NCBI RefSeq assembly: GCF_000832985.1 | Contig: NZ_CP009920.1 | Span: 1,178,001-1,242,000 of the forward strand | Source: Priestia megaterium NBRC 15308 = ATCC 14581 | GTDB taxonomy: Bacteria > Bacillota > Bacilli > Bacillales > Bacillaceae_H | Length of the DNA: 64,000 nt | Reading direction: 5' to 3' | Part shown: positions 28,731-37,597 of the stretch, in pieces | Layout: each line of letters starts with the position of its first letter | How positions within the stretch are numbered: position 1 is the first letter of the stretch | Notes under the pieces: generated by a model | The model's input: only the letters and a program-made list of their open reading frames with translations | Database searches by the model: none | What the model was told of the DNA's origin: nothing | Translations under genes and position numbers: made by a program

Positions 28731-29492
28731 TTACGTATCATTCATATGCAGCTTCATTTGTTTTAAGATTTTCTTCTCAAGCCTCGATACCTGAACTTGA
28801 GAAATTCCCAGCCTTGCGGCCACTTCGGACTGAGTTTGATCTTTGTAATACCTCAAATAGACAATGAGCTTTTCACGCTCATCAAGTTCTTCAATTGCTT
28901 CTTTTAAGGCAATTTTATCAAACCACTTCGCTTCCGTATGATCAGCAATTTGGTCAAGAAGGGTAATTGGATCTCCATCATTTTCATAGACGGTCTCGTG
29001 AATAGACGAAGGAGCACGATTAGCTTCTTGAGCTAGCACTACTTCTTCAGGAGTGAGATCCAAATGTTCTGCAACCTCAGCGACTGTAGGGACGCGTCCA
29101 AGTAATTTGGAAAGCTCGTCTTTTGCCTTACGTATTTTATTGCTCATTTCTTTCAGAGAACGGCTAACCTTTACCGTGCCATCATCACGAATAAATCGCT
29201 GAATTTCACCAATAATCATTGGAACAGCATATGTTGAAAATTTAACATCATACGATAAGTCAAATTTATCAACGGACTTTAATAGCCCTATGCACCCAAT
29301 TTGAAATAAATCATCGGGCTCATAACCACGGTTAATAAAACGTTGAACAACCGACCAAACGAGCCGCATATTTTTTTGGACGATTGTATCTCGTGCAATT
29401 TGATCACCTTGCTGACTGCGCTTGATGAGGTCTTTAACTTCATGATCCTTTAAATACGGTTCGTTTTTATTTTTTTTGACCTCCACATCCAT
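28731..29492 (-). CDS. sigF: RNA polymerase sporulation sigma factor SigF
   Basis: 253 residues. Region 2 (NMRLVWSVVQRFINRGYEPDDLFQIGCIGLLKSVDKF), region 2.4 (STYAVPMIIGEIQRFIRDD), region 3, and region 4 HTH (TQSEVAARLGISQVQVSRLEKKIL). First forespore-specific sigma factor, held by SpoIIAB. ATG 29492 (MDVEVKKN) has AAGGAG at 8 nt and matches the B. subtilis start; the upstream TTG does not. Confidence 0.97.
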   Translation of the reverse strand: MDVEVKKNKNEPYLKDHEVKDLIKRSQQGDQIARDTIVQKNMRLVWSVVQRFINRGYEPDDLFQIGCIGLLKSVDKFDLSYDVKFSTYAVPMIIGEIQRFIRDDGTVKVSRSLKEMSNKIRKAKDELSKLLGRVPTVAEVAEHLDLTPEEVVLAQEANRAPSSIHETVYENDGDPITLLDQIADHTEAKWFDKIALKEAIEELDEREKLIVYLRYYKDQTQSEVAARLGISQVQVSRLEKKILKQMKLHMNDT

Positions 29493-29504
29493 TGGCAAGT
29501 CTCC

Positions 29505-29948
29505 TTAATTACATAGCGCTTTACTATTTGTTAAGTGCTTTTTTAAATATAAGGTCGTACCTTCTAATACAGTAGACTCCACTCGAATTTCGTCCATAAA
29601 GTTTTCCATTATGGTGAAACCCATTCCAGAACGTTCTAGATCTGGTTTGGTTGTGTATAAAGGCTGCTTGGCTTCATCCACGTTATCGATACCAATTCCT
29701 TCATCACGAATCATCAGCTCGACTACACCGTCTTCATGAAGCGTCACAGAAATATATACCACACCATCCGGATTGCTTTCGTAGCCGTGAATAATAGCAT
29801 TTGTTACTGCTTCAGATACGACTGTTTTAATTTCTGTTAACTCATCCATTGTTGGATCTAACTGCGTAATAAATGATGCTACCGTGACGCGGGCAAACGA
29901 TTCATTTTGACTAAGCGCGGAAAATTGGAGGTTCATTTGATTTTTCAT
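29505..29948 (-). CDS. spoIIAB: Anti-sigma F factor / SpoIIAA kinase SpoIIAB
   Basis: 147 residues, GHKL ATPase/kinase: [13 protein letters not shown] (N box), [14 protein letters not shown] (G1), [15 protein letters not shown] (G2). It binds SigF or phosphorylates SpoIIAA. Start overlaps the spoIIAA stop by one base (TAATG). Confidence 0.97.
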   Translation of the reverse strand: MKNQMNLQFSALSQNESFARVTVASFITQLDPTMDELTEIKTVVSEAVTNAIIHGYESNPDGVVYISVTLHEDGVVELMIRDEGIGIDNVDEAKQPLYTTKPDLERSGMGFTIMENFMDEIRVESTVLEGTTLYLKKHLTNSKALCN

Positions 29949-30298
29949 TATGCCACCCCCAATTTTTGAAGCGCGTTTTCTTCATTAGGTTCAAAACGAA
30001 TAATTTTAAATAAGCCTGACATATTAAACAAACGTTCTACGGCGGGAGAAATAGCGCATACAACCATTTCCCCGCCGTTATTATGAACCTGTTTGTATCT
30101 CCCTAAAATAACCCCCAAGCCAGAGCTGTCCATAAAGGTTAAATGCTGTAAATTTAAAATCAAATGGCTGATAGATTCCTTCTCTATCGCTTCGGTGATC
30201 TTGCTTCTTAGCTCTTCTGCCGTATGATGATCTAATTCTCCTGTTAATCGAACCAACAAGACATCTTGTTTGAATTCCAATTCAATCGAAAGACTCAC
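29948..30298 (-). CDS. spoIIAA: Anti-anti-sigma F factor SpoIIAA
   Basis: 116 residues, STAS domain, phosphoacceptor serine in [16 protein letters not shown] (about residue 58). GTG 30298 is preferred: GGAGG stands 8 nt before it and it gives the family length; the longer frame adds 24 unrelated residues. Unphosphorylated SpoIIAA displaces SigF from SpoIIAB. Confidence 0.96.
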   Translation of the reverse strand: MSLSIELEFKQDVLLVRLTGELDHHTAEELRSKITEAIEKESISHLILNLQHLTFMDSSGLGVILGRYKQVHNNGGEMVVCAISPAVERLFNMSGLFKIIRFEPNEENALQKLGVA

Positions 30299-30332
30299 TA
30301 TACAAACCTCCTCGGAAATCTTATAGTCAGTC

Positions 30333-30360
30333 TTTCGCTGCCGACAGAATAGAATCCTTC
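30333..30360 (-). promoter_or_regulatory. SigH promoter of the spoIIA operon
   Basis: Minus strand -35 GAAGGATTC (30360-30352) fits RNAGGAWWW; after 12 nt the -10 AGCGAAA (30339-30333) fits RNNGAAT in all but the last base. It lies between dacF and spoIIAA, where B. subtilis has its SigH promoter. Confidence 0.7.
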
Positions 30361-30400
30361 TCACCGACAAAACTAGTTCTATTTCGTCACATTTAGCTGT

Positions 30401-31567
30401 TTAAGATGTTTGAGAGAAAATAGAGAATGTACGTTTGAATATCTTCCACCAAGAAGCAGCATCAATATCTTCTTTTGCAAGAAGCGGTGAAGAACTAACT
30501 ACTTTGTTATCCTTCTTAATGGTCAACATTCCAATTTTGTCGCCTTTTTGAATAGGCGCATTTAGCTTCTCGTTCATTTTCACTTCTGTTTTAACGTCTT
30601 TGGCTGCATTTCCTTTTTTCAATAAAACCGAAATAGGCTCGGACGTAACAGCTGTTACCTGATCTTCGCTACCCTTGTTTACATCTATCTTGGTAATAAC
30701 GTCTCCTTTTTTGTATAAAGGCTTCGTTGTATATTGACTGAATGCGTAGTCTAACATTTTGGTTACTTGATTATTGCGATCTTTTGGCGTGCTTGCACCG
30801 AATACAACCGCTAACACACGCATATTTCCCTTTTTAGCGGTAGCTGTCAGGCAATACTTAGCTTGACCTGTAAATCCGGTTTTGAGTCCATCAACGCCGG
30901 GATAAAACTTTACTAAGCGATTTGTATTTACTAACCAAAACTTCTTATCTGTATCCGTGCGCAAATAAGCTTCGTATTTACTTGTATAGTTAATAATTTT
31001 TTCATACTTTAGCAGCTCTCTGCCCATCATGGCCATATCATGAGCTGTACTATAGTGATTTTCTACGGGCAGGCCTGTCGGATTTTGAAATTTTGTATGA
31101 GTCAAACCAAGCTCTTTCGCTTTTTGGTTCATCTTTGCTACAAATTTTTCTTCTGATCCAGCTAAATATTCAGCCATTGCCATAGAAGCATCGTTACCGG
31201 AACCTATCGCAATCCCTTTCAGCAAATCATTTACCGTCATTTCTTCTCCGGGCTCTAAAAAGATTTGTGAGCCTCCCATTGAAGCGGCATATTCACTTGC
31301 CCGCACTTTATCTTTTAAGGTAATTTTCCCTTTATCCAAAGCCTCCATAATTAAAATCATTGTCATAATTTTAGTCATACTGGCAGGGGGAAGTTCTTGA
31401 TTACTATTTTTTTCGTATAGAATTTTTCCTGTATCCCGTTCAATTAAAATAGCTGACCTAGCACTATCAGCAAGCTCCGAATTCTTTTTTTCTGCGGCTA
31501 AAACAGGTTGCGTCATAAGTGGAAATAAAAATATGACAACGAGTAACTTTACAATAGTTCGCTTCAT
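30401..31567 (-). CDS. dacF: Sporulation D-alanyl-D-alanine carboxypeptidase DacF
   Basis: 388 residues. Signal peptide (about 1-26 after MKRTIVKLL), PBP motifs SMTK (catalytic Ser), SGN and KTG (DGLKTGFTG), then the PBP5 C-terminal domain. Acts on spore peptidoglycan. ATG 31567 is preceded by GGAGG; the longer frame starts upstream of this SD. Expected to be read from the SigF promoter and through spoIIAA-AB-sigF. Confidence 0.94.
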   Translation of the reverse strand: MKRTIVKLLVVIFLFPLMTQPVLAAEKKNSELADSARSAILIERDTGKILYEKNSNQELPPASMTKIMTMILIMEALDKGKITLKDKVRASEYAASMGGSQIFLEPGEEMTVNDLLKGIAIGSGNDASMAMAEYLAGSEEKFVAKMNQKAKELGLTHTKFQNPTGLPVENHYSTAHDMAMMGRELLKYEKIINYTSKYEAYLRTDTDKKFWLVNTNRLVKFYPGVDGLKTGFTGQAKYCLTATAKKGNMRVLAVVFGASTPKDRNNQVTKMLDYAFSQYTTKPLYKKGDVITKIDVNKGSEDQVTAVTSEPISVLLKKGNAAKDVKTEVKMNEKLNAPIQKGDKIGMLTIKKDNKVVSSSPLLAKEDIDAASWWKIFKRTFSIFSQTS

Positions 31568-31596
31568 CTCCACAAACCTCCATTCTTTATACAACC

Positions 31597-31626
31597 TATT
31601 TTTTCCAAGGTATAATCGATTTATAC
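31597..31626 (-). promoter_or_regulatory. SigF promoter of dacF
   Basis: Minus strand -35 GTATA (31626-31622), 15 nt, -10 GGAAAAAATA (31606-31597), matching the SigF consensus GYWTA-N15-GGNRANANTW; 30 nt before the dacF start. Confidence 0.8.
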
Positions 31627-31636
31627 TAAGGGAAAT

Positions 31637-31669
31637 AAAAAAAGCATCGAGAAATTCTCGATGCTTGAA
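31637..31669 (-). terminator. Terminator of deoB-punA
   Basis: AAGCATCGAGAAT/ATTCTCGATGCTT-type stem then TTTTTT on the minus strand, after the punA stop. Confidence 0.9.
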
Positions 31670-31683
31670 GTCATATTTTCTTC

Positions 31684-32514
31684 TTATTTTTGATAAGCTG
31701 GAAGCTGCTTTACTACTTCTTTTACAAGCGATAAAAACTGCTGTTTTACTTTTTCAGTCGTTTCAATTACTTCTTCATGATTTAACGGCTGATCTAAAAT
31801 ACCAGCTGCCATATTAGAAATACAAGAAATACCTAGCACTTTCATACCTGCATGGCGTGCCACAATAACTTCTGGCACTGTAGACATACCGACCGCGTCT
31901 CCCCCGATAATGCGAAGCATACGCACTTCAGCAGGCGTTTCATATGTTGGACCTGTATTTCCTACATATACACCTTCTTGTAAGGCGATATTTAAATCAG
32001 CTCCTACTTTCTTCGCTAATTGACGAAGATCCTTGCAGTAAGCAGTTGACATATCCGGGAACCTTACTCCGAAATCAGAGTCATTAGGTCCAATCAAAGG
32101 ATTGGTTCCAAAATTATTAATATGATCAGAAATAATCATTAAGTCTCCTGGATTAAAGGATTCGTTTACTCCGCCCGCTGCATTCGTTACAATCAACGTT
32201 TCTACACCGATTTCTTTCATTACGCGCACTGGAAATGTTACTTTATCAAGAGCGTACCCTTCATAAAAGTGAAAACGTCCTTGCATAGCTACAACCGGTA
32301 CGTCATGAATAGTACCTATTACTAATTGGCCTGCGTGACCTTCAACTGTTGAAACCGGGAACTCAGGAATGTCGTTATACGGAATTTTTACCGCGCCTTC
32401 AATTTCGTCAGCTAATACCCCTAGTCCAGAACCTAAAATAAGCCCAATTGTTGGTGTAACAGCTGATTGATTTTTAATATATGCTGCTGCTTTTTCAATA
32501 TATTCTTTTTTCAT
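31684..32514 (-). CDS. punA: Purine-nucleoside phosphorylase
   Basis: 276 residues, trimeric PNP family: LILGSGLGVLADEI (phosphate loop), VEGHAGQL, TLIVTNAAGGVNESF, VGMSTVPEVIVARH. It cleaves (deoxy)guanosine/inosine to base and (deoxy)ribose 1-phosphate, the substrate of the upstream deoB product. Equivalent of B. subtilis pupG in the drm-pupG operon. Confidence 0.94.
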   Translation of the reverse strand: MKKEYIEKAAAYIKNQSAVTPTIGLILGSGLGVLADEIEGAVKIPYNDIPEFPVSTVEGHAGQLVIGTIHDVPVVAMQGRFHFYEGYALDKVTFPVRVMKEIGVETLIVTNAAGGVNESFNPGDLMIISDHINNFGTNPLIGPNDSDFGVRFPDMSTAYCKDLRQLAKKVGADLNIALQEGVYVGNTGPTYETPAEVRMLRIIGGDAVGMSTVPEVIVARHAGMKVLGISCISNMAAGILDQPLNHEEVIETTEKVKQQFLSLVKEVVKQLPAYQK

Positions 32515-32530
32515 ACTCCATTCCCCCTGC

Positions 32531-33712
32531 TTAATTCAACTCTTTTAAAAAACTTTTTCCATGTTTAGGCATTGCTACGCCAAAATTTTCTGCTACCGTT
32601 GCGCCAATATCCGCAAACGTTTGACGAATAGAAAGTTCTTTTCCTTCTTGCATGCCTTTATTGTACACAAGAAGCGGCACGTATTCACGCGTATGGTCTG
32701 TCCCATGATGAACAGGGTCATTTCCATGATCCGCTGTAATAATCAATAAATCATCTTCTTTTAATAAATCAAATACTTCTTCTAAGCGTGCATCATATTC
32801 TTCAAGTGCTTGCCCATATCCTTGTGGATCGCGGCGATGACCATAGAGAGCATCAAAATCAACTAAATTTAAGAAGCTTAAGCCTGTGAAGTCCATGTTT
32901 AATGTATCAACTAGCTTATCCATGCCGTCCATATTCGATTTGGTACGAAGAGATTTTGTTACCCCTTCTCCGTCGTAAATATCAGAAATTTTACCGATAG
33001 CAATAACATCGATGTCATTGTCTTTTAATTCATTCATTACAGTACGTCCAAAAGGCTTTAATGCATAGTCATGACGATTGGATGTACGTGTAAAATTACC
33101 TGGTTCACCTAAAAACGGGCGAGCGATAACACGTCCAATCATGTATGGATCATCAAGCGTTAATTCACGAGCAATCTCACAAATTTTGTACAATTCATCA
33201 ATTGGAACAATTTCTTCATGAGCAGCAATTTGCAAAACAGAATCTGCTGATGTATAGACGATTAAGTCACCTGTTTCCATATGCTGTTTTCCTAGCTCAT
33301 CCAAAATTTCTGTACCAGACGCTGGTTTGTTCCCAATGATTTTTCGACCTGTTTTTTCTTCTAATTGTGAAATCAGCTCTTCTGGAAATCCATCTGGAAA
33401 TACATTAAAAGGCGTATCAATATTAAGGCCCATAATTTCCCAATGACCTGTCATTGTATCTTTTCCTGCAGAAGCTTCCTGCATTTTTGTATAGTAAGCC
33501 AACGGTTTTTCAGCTTTATCGATTCCTTTAATTTCACGGATATTGCTTAGGCCAAGCTTAGCCATATTAGGCATACGAAGACCGTTGCAGTGCTCTGCAA
33601 TATGACCAAACGTATCAGCACCTTTATCATTGTATTTTTCAGCATCCGGTGATTCACCGATACCCACTGAATCCATGACAATTAAAAATACGCGTTTATA
33701 TGTATGCGCCAT
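32531..33712 (-). CDS. deoB: Phosphopentomutase
   Basis: 393 residues, alkaline-phosphatase superfamily: [12 protein letters not shown] (metal ligand), catalytic region [10 protein letters not shown], and C-terminal ITADHGNDP and [12 protein letters not shown]. Interconverts (deoxy)ribose 1- and 5-phosphate. ATG 33712 has GGAGGGAA upstream. Operon with punA, 16 nt apart. Called drm in B. subtilis. Confidence 0.95.
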   Translation of the reverse strand: MAHTYKRVFLIVMDSVGIGESPDAEKYNDKGADTFGHIAEHCNGLRMPNMAKLGLSNIREIKGIDKAEKPLAYYTKMQEASAGKDTMTGHWEIMGLNIDTPFNVFPDGFPEELISQLEEKTGRKIIGNKPASGTEILDELGKQHMETGDLIVYTSADSVLQIAAHEEIVPIDELYKICEIARELTLDDPYMIGRVIARPFLGEPGNFTRTSNRHDYALKPFGRTVMNELKDNDIDVIAIGKISDIYDGEGVTKSLRTKSNMDGMDKLVDTLNMDFTGLSFLNLVDFDALYGHRRDPQGYGQALEEYDARLEEVFDLLKEDDLLIITADHGNDPVHHGTDHTREYVPLLVYNKGMQEGKELSIRQTFADIGATVAENFGVAMPKHGKSFLKELN

Positions 33713-33849
33713 TTTATTCCCTCCAAATATCAATTTATTTATTCTCTATAAAATTCCCGTTTGGAAATAATTTAACCATCTTCTCTTATTGGTCAGAAGT
33801 CTGACCTCTCTATTAGTATAGACGCTTTTTATTTTTTTGTATACATGAA

Positions 33850-33863
33850 TGAAAGTGTTTTCA
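33850..33863 (-). promoter_or_regulatory. Possible cre (CcpA) site upstream of deoB
   Basis: TGAAAGTGTTTTCA is cre-like and palindromic outside the centre, but the central CG is TG. It lies 138 nt before deoB. Confidence 0.35.
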
Positions 33864-33866
33864 ATC

Positions 33867-33902
33867 AAAAAAACCAATGTCTATGAACTCATTGGACATT
33901 GG
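33867..33902 (-). terminator. Terminator of xerD
   Basis: CCAATGTC/GACATTGG stem then TTTTTTT on the minus strand, just after xerD. Confidence 0.87.
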
Positions 33903-33909
33903 AATCTTC

Positions 33910-34803
33910 CTACGCTCGCGGATGAAACTGATTGTATACATCTTTTAAACGTGCTTTTGTAACATGTGTATAAATTTGAGTGGTCGAAATATCCGCATGC
34001 CCGAGCATTTCTTGAACGGCTCTCAAGTCCGCGCCGTTCTCTAACAAATGAGTAGCAAACGAATGCCGTAACGTATGTGGAGTTAATTCTTTTTCAATTT
34101 TTGCTTCAGAAGCTAACTTTTTTAATATTTTCCAAAACCCCTGCCTTGTTAAACGCCTTCCGTGATGATTAACAAAGAGTGCTTTGTCCTGTTCCTTTTG
34201 CTTTGTTAAAACACTCCGGCTATGCTGTAAATACTCTTCGATAGCCTCCGTTGCCAACCTTCCGATGGGGACAATTCTTTCTTTATTTCCTTTTCCGATA
34301 CAACGAATAAATCCCATCGTCAAATGTGCATCATCAATATTTAAGTTAACGAGTTCAGACACACGAATTCCAGTAGCATAAAGCAACTCAAGCATCGCTT
34401 TGTCTCGTATGCCAAAAGGCGTCGAAGTATCAAACACATTTAACAGCGCCTCTACTTCTTCTGCATTTAGCACTTTTGGCAGCTTGCGCTCAAGCTGCGG
34501 GGTATCAATATGAACGGATGGATCTGTATCCGCTGCTTTTTCTCTTAGTAAGAATTGATGAAAAGATCTAGTTGAAGCCACATGTCTCGCAATCGTTTTA
34601 GATGACTTTTGCTGATCACTTAAATATTTCAGAAAATTAACGATGTGAAGTCTTGTTACTTCATTAAATGATTTCAGCTGCTCTACATGCTCTAAATATT
34701 GAGCATACTTTTTTAAATCTCGTTCATACGAATCAATTGTATTTTTCGCTAGTCCCCGCTCTACTACTAAATAATGAATAAAATCTTGAATTTGATCATT
34801 CAA
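33910..34803 (-). CDS. xerD: Tyrosine recombinase XerD
   Basis: 297 residues. N-terminal SAM-like core-binding domain, C-terminal catalytic domain with Arg in [24 protein letters not shown] (HxxR), [14 protein letters not shown] (H and nucleophile Tyr). With XerC/CodV it resolves chromosome dimers at dif. Equivalent of B. subtilis ripX, in its conserved place between deoB and fur. No element-specific context, so housekeeping. Confidence 0.95.
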   Translation of the reverse strand: MNDQIQDFIHYLVVERGLAKNTIDSYERDLKKYAQYLEHVEQLKSFNEVTRLHIVNFLKYLSDQQKSSKTIARHVASTRSFHQFLLREKAADTDPSVHIDTPQLERKLPKVLNAEEVEALLNVFDTSTPFGIRDKAMLELLYATGIRVSELVNLNIDDAHLTMGFIRCIGKGNKERIVPIGRLATEAIEEYLQHSRSVLTKQKEQDKALFVNHHGRRLTRQGFWKILKKLASEAKIEKELTPHTLRHSFATHLLENGADLRAVQEMLGHADISTTQIYTHVTKARLKDVYNQFHPRA

Positions 34804-34809
34804 TAGCCT

Positions 34810-35037
34810 CTACTCCCCGTTTTGATAAAACATAAATAAACGCTCTAGCCACGTCTGATCTTTGTTCACACTTGCTTGCATGACCTTAACTGCTGAACCC
34901 GACGGCTCATCATAACGTTTATAATTTTGATACTCTTGAGATACCCATATCATTCCAAAATAAAACAAAAGAGTAAACCCGGTAAATAAGATAAATACTT
35001 TACATGTATTATATACCATTTCAGCCCATGATTTCAT
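34810..35037 (-). CDS. yqzK: DUF4227 small membrane protein YqzK
   Basis: 75 residues. One hydrophobic helix (about 12-32: VFILFTGFTLLFYFGMIWV) and a charged tail. Length, sequence pattern and location between fur and xerD match the YqzK family. SD GGAGGAATTGTTTC. Function unknown. Confidence 0.85.
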   Translation of the reverse strand: MKSWAEMVYNTCKVFILFTGFTLLFYFGMIWVSQEYQNYKRYDEPSGSAVKVMQASVNKDQTWLERLFMFYQNGE

Positions 35038-35196
35038 GAAACAATTCCTCCAATTTTTGATTCTATTAGAAGATATGCCAATTAGGACAGGTTTTATACA
35101 TGTTTCTTGCCTTTATACACTGAGTTCTCTCCTGATGATTTCCTTTCTTTCTATAAAACCATGTAGCTTATAAACTCGTTATTTTTTATTTATGTA

Positions 35197-35236
35197 CAAC
35201 AAAAAACCTTCTCCATTAGGGAAAAGGCTTTTACTG
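35197..35236 (-). terminator. Terminator of fur
   Basis: AAGCCTTTTCC/GGAGAAGGTTTTTT on the minus strand, immediately after the fur stop. Confidence 0.8.
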
Positions 35237-35683
35237 CTTGTCTTCTTTATCCTGACAGCGATGGCAAATGCCATGAAATGTCAAGCGGTGATCTTTAATT
35301 TTAAAATTCCATTGCTTTTCCACAATTTCTTCAACGTCTTCAAGCAAATCTTCTTGAATTTCGTCCACAGATCCACATTCCATACACACAAGGTGATGAT
35401 GAAAGTGTGCGGCTCCTTCTTGTCTTAAATCGTAGCGAGAAACGCCATCGCCAAAGTTTATTTTATCAACAATTTTAAGTTCAGTTAACAATTCTAACGT
35501 ACGATAAACAGTTGCCAATCCAATTTCCGGAGACTTTTCCTTGACGAGGAGATATACATCTTCGGCACTTAAATGATCCTCTTCATGTTCAAGAAGTACT
35601 CTTACAGTCGCCTCACGTTGAGGTGTCAATTTATAGCTAGCTGAGTGCAACTGCTGCTTAATTCGCTCAATTCGACTTTCCAT
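35231..35683 (-). CDS. fur: Ferric uptake regulator Fur
   Basis: 150 residues. Winged helix (LTPQREATVRVLLEHEEDHLSAEDVY), metal-binding HFHHHLVCMECGSVDE and C-terminal CHRC, forming the structural zinc CxxC pairs. Represses iron-uptake genes with Fe(II). Of the three Fur paralogues in Bacillus, position beside yqzK, xerD and spoIIM identifies Fur itself. ATG 35683 has GGAGGGAA upstream. Confidence 0.95.
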   Translation of the reverse strand: MESRIERIKQQLHSASYKLTPQREATVRVLLEHEEDHLSAEDVYLLVKEKSPEIGLATVYRTLELLTELKIVDKINFGDGVSRYDLRQEGAAHFHHHLVCMECGSVDEIQEDLLEDVEEIVEKQWNFKIKDHRLTFHGICHRCQDKEDKQ

Positions 35684-35795
35684 AATTATTCCCTCCCTCG
35701 CCATTCACTAATCCATTATATCAGATGTGTCGAGGGTGTCAAAATAAAGTTATTATTAATAAGAAAAAAGAATTCTTTTTACTTAATACTTATTC

Positions 35796-36440
35796 TTACT
35801 TATTTAATAGAGCCATTACACTTTTCATTAAAGTAGGTGATACGTAAGCTTCAATTGTAGCTGCACAGGCAACCAAACATATCATAGCAATCATGGTTCC
35901 GCTGTAGCGTAAAAATGAGGCGGAAATAGGCTCCGCTGCTTTTTTAAAAAACTGCTGCCGCACAAGCTTCAAAGAAAAGGCAACTGAAGCTGCAGACAAG
36001 ATCAGAAATGCCGGTATGAGAAAGATATTTTGCGGCATAACAGATACAAAAGATAGCGCAAAACCAGAGAGTCCCATTTGATTGACTAAAAAGCCTACGG
36101 TAAAACCAATCACCATTCCTTTTAAAAACAGCAGAATTAACACTACAGGCAAACCAATAATGGCGATTCCTAATATCCAAATGAGCCCTAAGTATTTAAC
36201 ATTATGAAAAAAACTTTGCTGAAACATTTCAACGCTGCTTGCTACTTCTCCACTCTTTACCTGTCCGAAAAACCGGTTTAAATAGAAGTACAGGTCTTCT
36301 TTTTGATCAAGCGTCAAACTATTTACAACAATAGCCCCAAAAATGATTCCCATTAAAAACAGCACGGTCACAAACAAATAAATAGAACTGTTTTCTTGAA
36401 AATGTCTTGCATACGATAATGGCAATTGTTTTTTTCTCAT
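35796..36440 (-). CDS. spoIIM: Stage II sporulation protein M
   Basis: 214 residues, DUF95 family, about five membrane segments (FVTVLFLMGIIFGAIVVNSL; LIWILGIAIIGLPVVLILLFLKGMVIGFTVGFLVNQMG). In B. subtilis part of the SpoIID-SpoIIM-SpoIIP engulfment machine. SD AGGAGGA, SigE-like promoter upstream. Confidence 0.95.
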   Translation of the reverse strand: MRKKQLPLSYARHFQENSSIYLFVTVLFLMGIIFGAIVVNSLTLDQKEDLYFYLNRFFGQVKSGEVASSVEMFQQSFFHNVKYLGLIWILGIAIIGLPVVLILLFLKGMVIGFTVGFLVNQMGLSGFALSFVSVMPQNIFLIPAFLILSAASVAFSLKLVRQQFFKKAAEPISASFLRYSGTMIAMICLVACAATIEAYVSPTLMKSVMALLNK

Positions 36441-36468
36441 CGTCTTCCTCCTATTAATCGCTTAATAG

Positions 36469-36496
36469 AGTGTATGATAGAGTACAAAAACTATGC
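36469..36496 (-). promoter_or_regulatory. SigE promoter of spoIIM
   Basis: Minus strand -35 GCATAGT (36496-36490), 13 nt, -10 CATACACT (36476-36469), a full match to CATACANT. Confidence 0.8.
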
Positions 36497-36609
36497 CAAG
36501 AATCTTTTGAATCTATCAAATAAAAAAAGAGAATGAGACATAATAAAATCAACCCAATCTAAATAAGATCAAATGAGATAGTATGGATGGCTTGTGAAAC
36601 GGCTGTCGA

Positions 36610-36740
36610 TTTCCATGCAAGGCTTCGCTTTCCGCGGGCCGCCGGTGACCCTCTTCGTCGCGTACGCTTCTGCGGGGTCTCACCTATTCCGCTTTTCCCG
36701 CAGGAGTCTTCGCCTTGCCCTCCAATCAACCGCTAGAACC
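36610..36740. repeat. GC-rich imperfect palindromic module nested in copy B
   Basis: AAGGCTTCGCTTTCCGCGGG at 36619-36638 is mirrored by CCCGCAGGAGTCTTCGCCTT at 36698-36717, with CTGCGGGGTCTCACC between. GC content is far above the flanks. It resembles the CCGCGGG...CCCGCAGGAGTC repeats I recall from several Bacillaceae genomes. Copies A and C lack it. Confidence 0.7.
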
Positions 36741-36776
36741 AACTATATAAATGAAATCTACATTCACCATCACCTT

Positions 36777-36840
36777 AAAAAAATCCGAACGAATTTGATT
36801 CTCCATCAAGAATCTCTATTCATCGTTCGGATTTTCCTTC
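36777..36840 (-). terminator. Hairpin plus T-run within repeat copy B (nudF terminator)
   Basis: ATCCGAACGA pairs with the region of TTCGTTCGGAT, followed by TTTTTTT on the minus strand, 135-200 nt after the nudF stop. Confidence 0.65.
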
Positions 36841-36974
36841 AACTAAAATATGGTTGTCAAACATTTTTTTAGTTAGAGATACACGCATGCCTGTTTTTTC
36901 TCACATCAAATGACGTTTCAATGTAAACCTCTAAATTGCTAGATTGCCGTTCGTATGTAAAAGAAAAAACTCTC

Positions 36975-37526
36975 TTACTCTCCTAATCCGCTTTTTAACT
37001 GTAAGTACTGCACAGCATAGGCTGTTTTTGCATCATAAATTTCCTTGTTTTGAATAAGAGTAAGCGTCTCATCTACCGTAACTTCCATCACTTCAACAAA
37101 TTCATCTTCGTCTAATTCCGCTTTGGTGGTCATCACTTTTAAATCTTCCGCTAAATAAAGGTGCACCAACTCATCCGCAAAACCTGGTGATGTATAAAAA
37201 GAAATAATATGGCTAAGCGAATCTGTTGTATAGCCTGTTTCTTCTTCTAACTCACGTTTTGCCGTCACAATCGGCTCTTCTCCTTTTTCTAGCTTGCCGG
37301 CTGGAATTTCGACTAAAATACGATCCATCGGCCTGCGATACTGTTTGACCATAACCATTTTATGGTCGCTTGTTAACGCAATGACAGCTACGGCTCCAGG
37401 GTGCTTAACTACTTCTCTTGTACTCGTTTTTCCGTTTGGAAGCTCTACTTCTTCTAAGTACAAATCAATCACTCTGCCTCCAAACAGCTTTTCAGAAGAC
37501 AGCATTTTTTCTGTTAAATGATCCAT
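36975..37526 (-). CDS. nudF: ADP-ribose pyrophosphatase (Nudix) NudF
   Basis: 183 residues with the Nudix box AGKLEKGEEPIVTAKRELEE continuing ETGY (GX5EX7REUXEEXGU). The N-terminal beta domain (SEKLFGGRVIDLYLEEVELPNG) is typical of ADPRases. Hydrolyses ADP-ribose to AMP and ribose 5-phosphate. SD GAGGTG. Divergent from mciZ. Confidence 0.93.
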   Translation of the reverse strand: MDHLTEKMLSSEKLFGGRVIDLYLEEVELPNGKTSTREVVKHPGAVAVIALTSDHKMVMVKQYRRPMDRILVEIPAGKLEKGEEPIVTAKRELEEETGYTTDSLSHIISFYTSPGFADELVHLYLAEDLKVMTTKAELDEDEFVEVMEVTVDETLTLIQNKEIYDAKTAYAVQYLQLKSGLGE

Positions 37527-37597
37527 TTTCTACACCTCGTTCTATTTTTTTGACTCTTACATATATTCTATCATACAAACCTTGGGAGGTAGAAAAA

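Larger units (their letters stand above)
36529..36872 (-). repeat. Dispersed modular terminator-bearing repeat, copy B (with GC-rich insert)
   Basis: This 344-bp element occupies most of the spoIIM-nudF gap, 102 nt after the nudF stop. It shares with copies A and C the words AATCCGAACGA...CGTTCGGATT and TCCATCAAGAA (A and B), ATTCACC/GTTCACC, and GAGAC/GAAACATAAT at its end. It is longer because of a GC-rich block (36610-36740). A small frame across it (36594-36872) is not credible as a gene. Confidence 0.8.

Noticed and set aside
33910-34803. Tyrosine recombinase as sign of an integrated element
   Set aside because: Sequence and context (deoB, yqzK, fur) show housekeeping XerD; no attachment repeats or cargo genes.
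35747-35765. TTATTATTAATAA upstream of fur as a PerR/Fur box
   Set aside because: Only weakly palindromic in a very AT-rich gap; it does not fit either 15-19 bp consensus well.
36594-36872. 92-residue plus-strand ORF inside repeat copy B
   Set aside because: It spans the GC-rich module and terminator hairpin, has no SD and a low-complexity product; it is an artefact of the repeat.
37572-37578. CATACAA upstream of mciZ as a SigE -10
   Set aside because: The implied start would fall within the SD, and no -35 at proper distance was seen.
37418-37597. N-terminal 60-codon extension of the mciZ frame
   Set aside because: It overlaps the nudF coding strand and lacks an SD; ATG 37598 with TGGGAGGT gives the known MciZ start.
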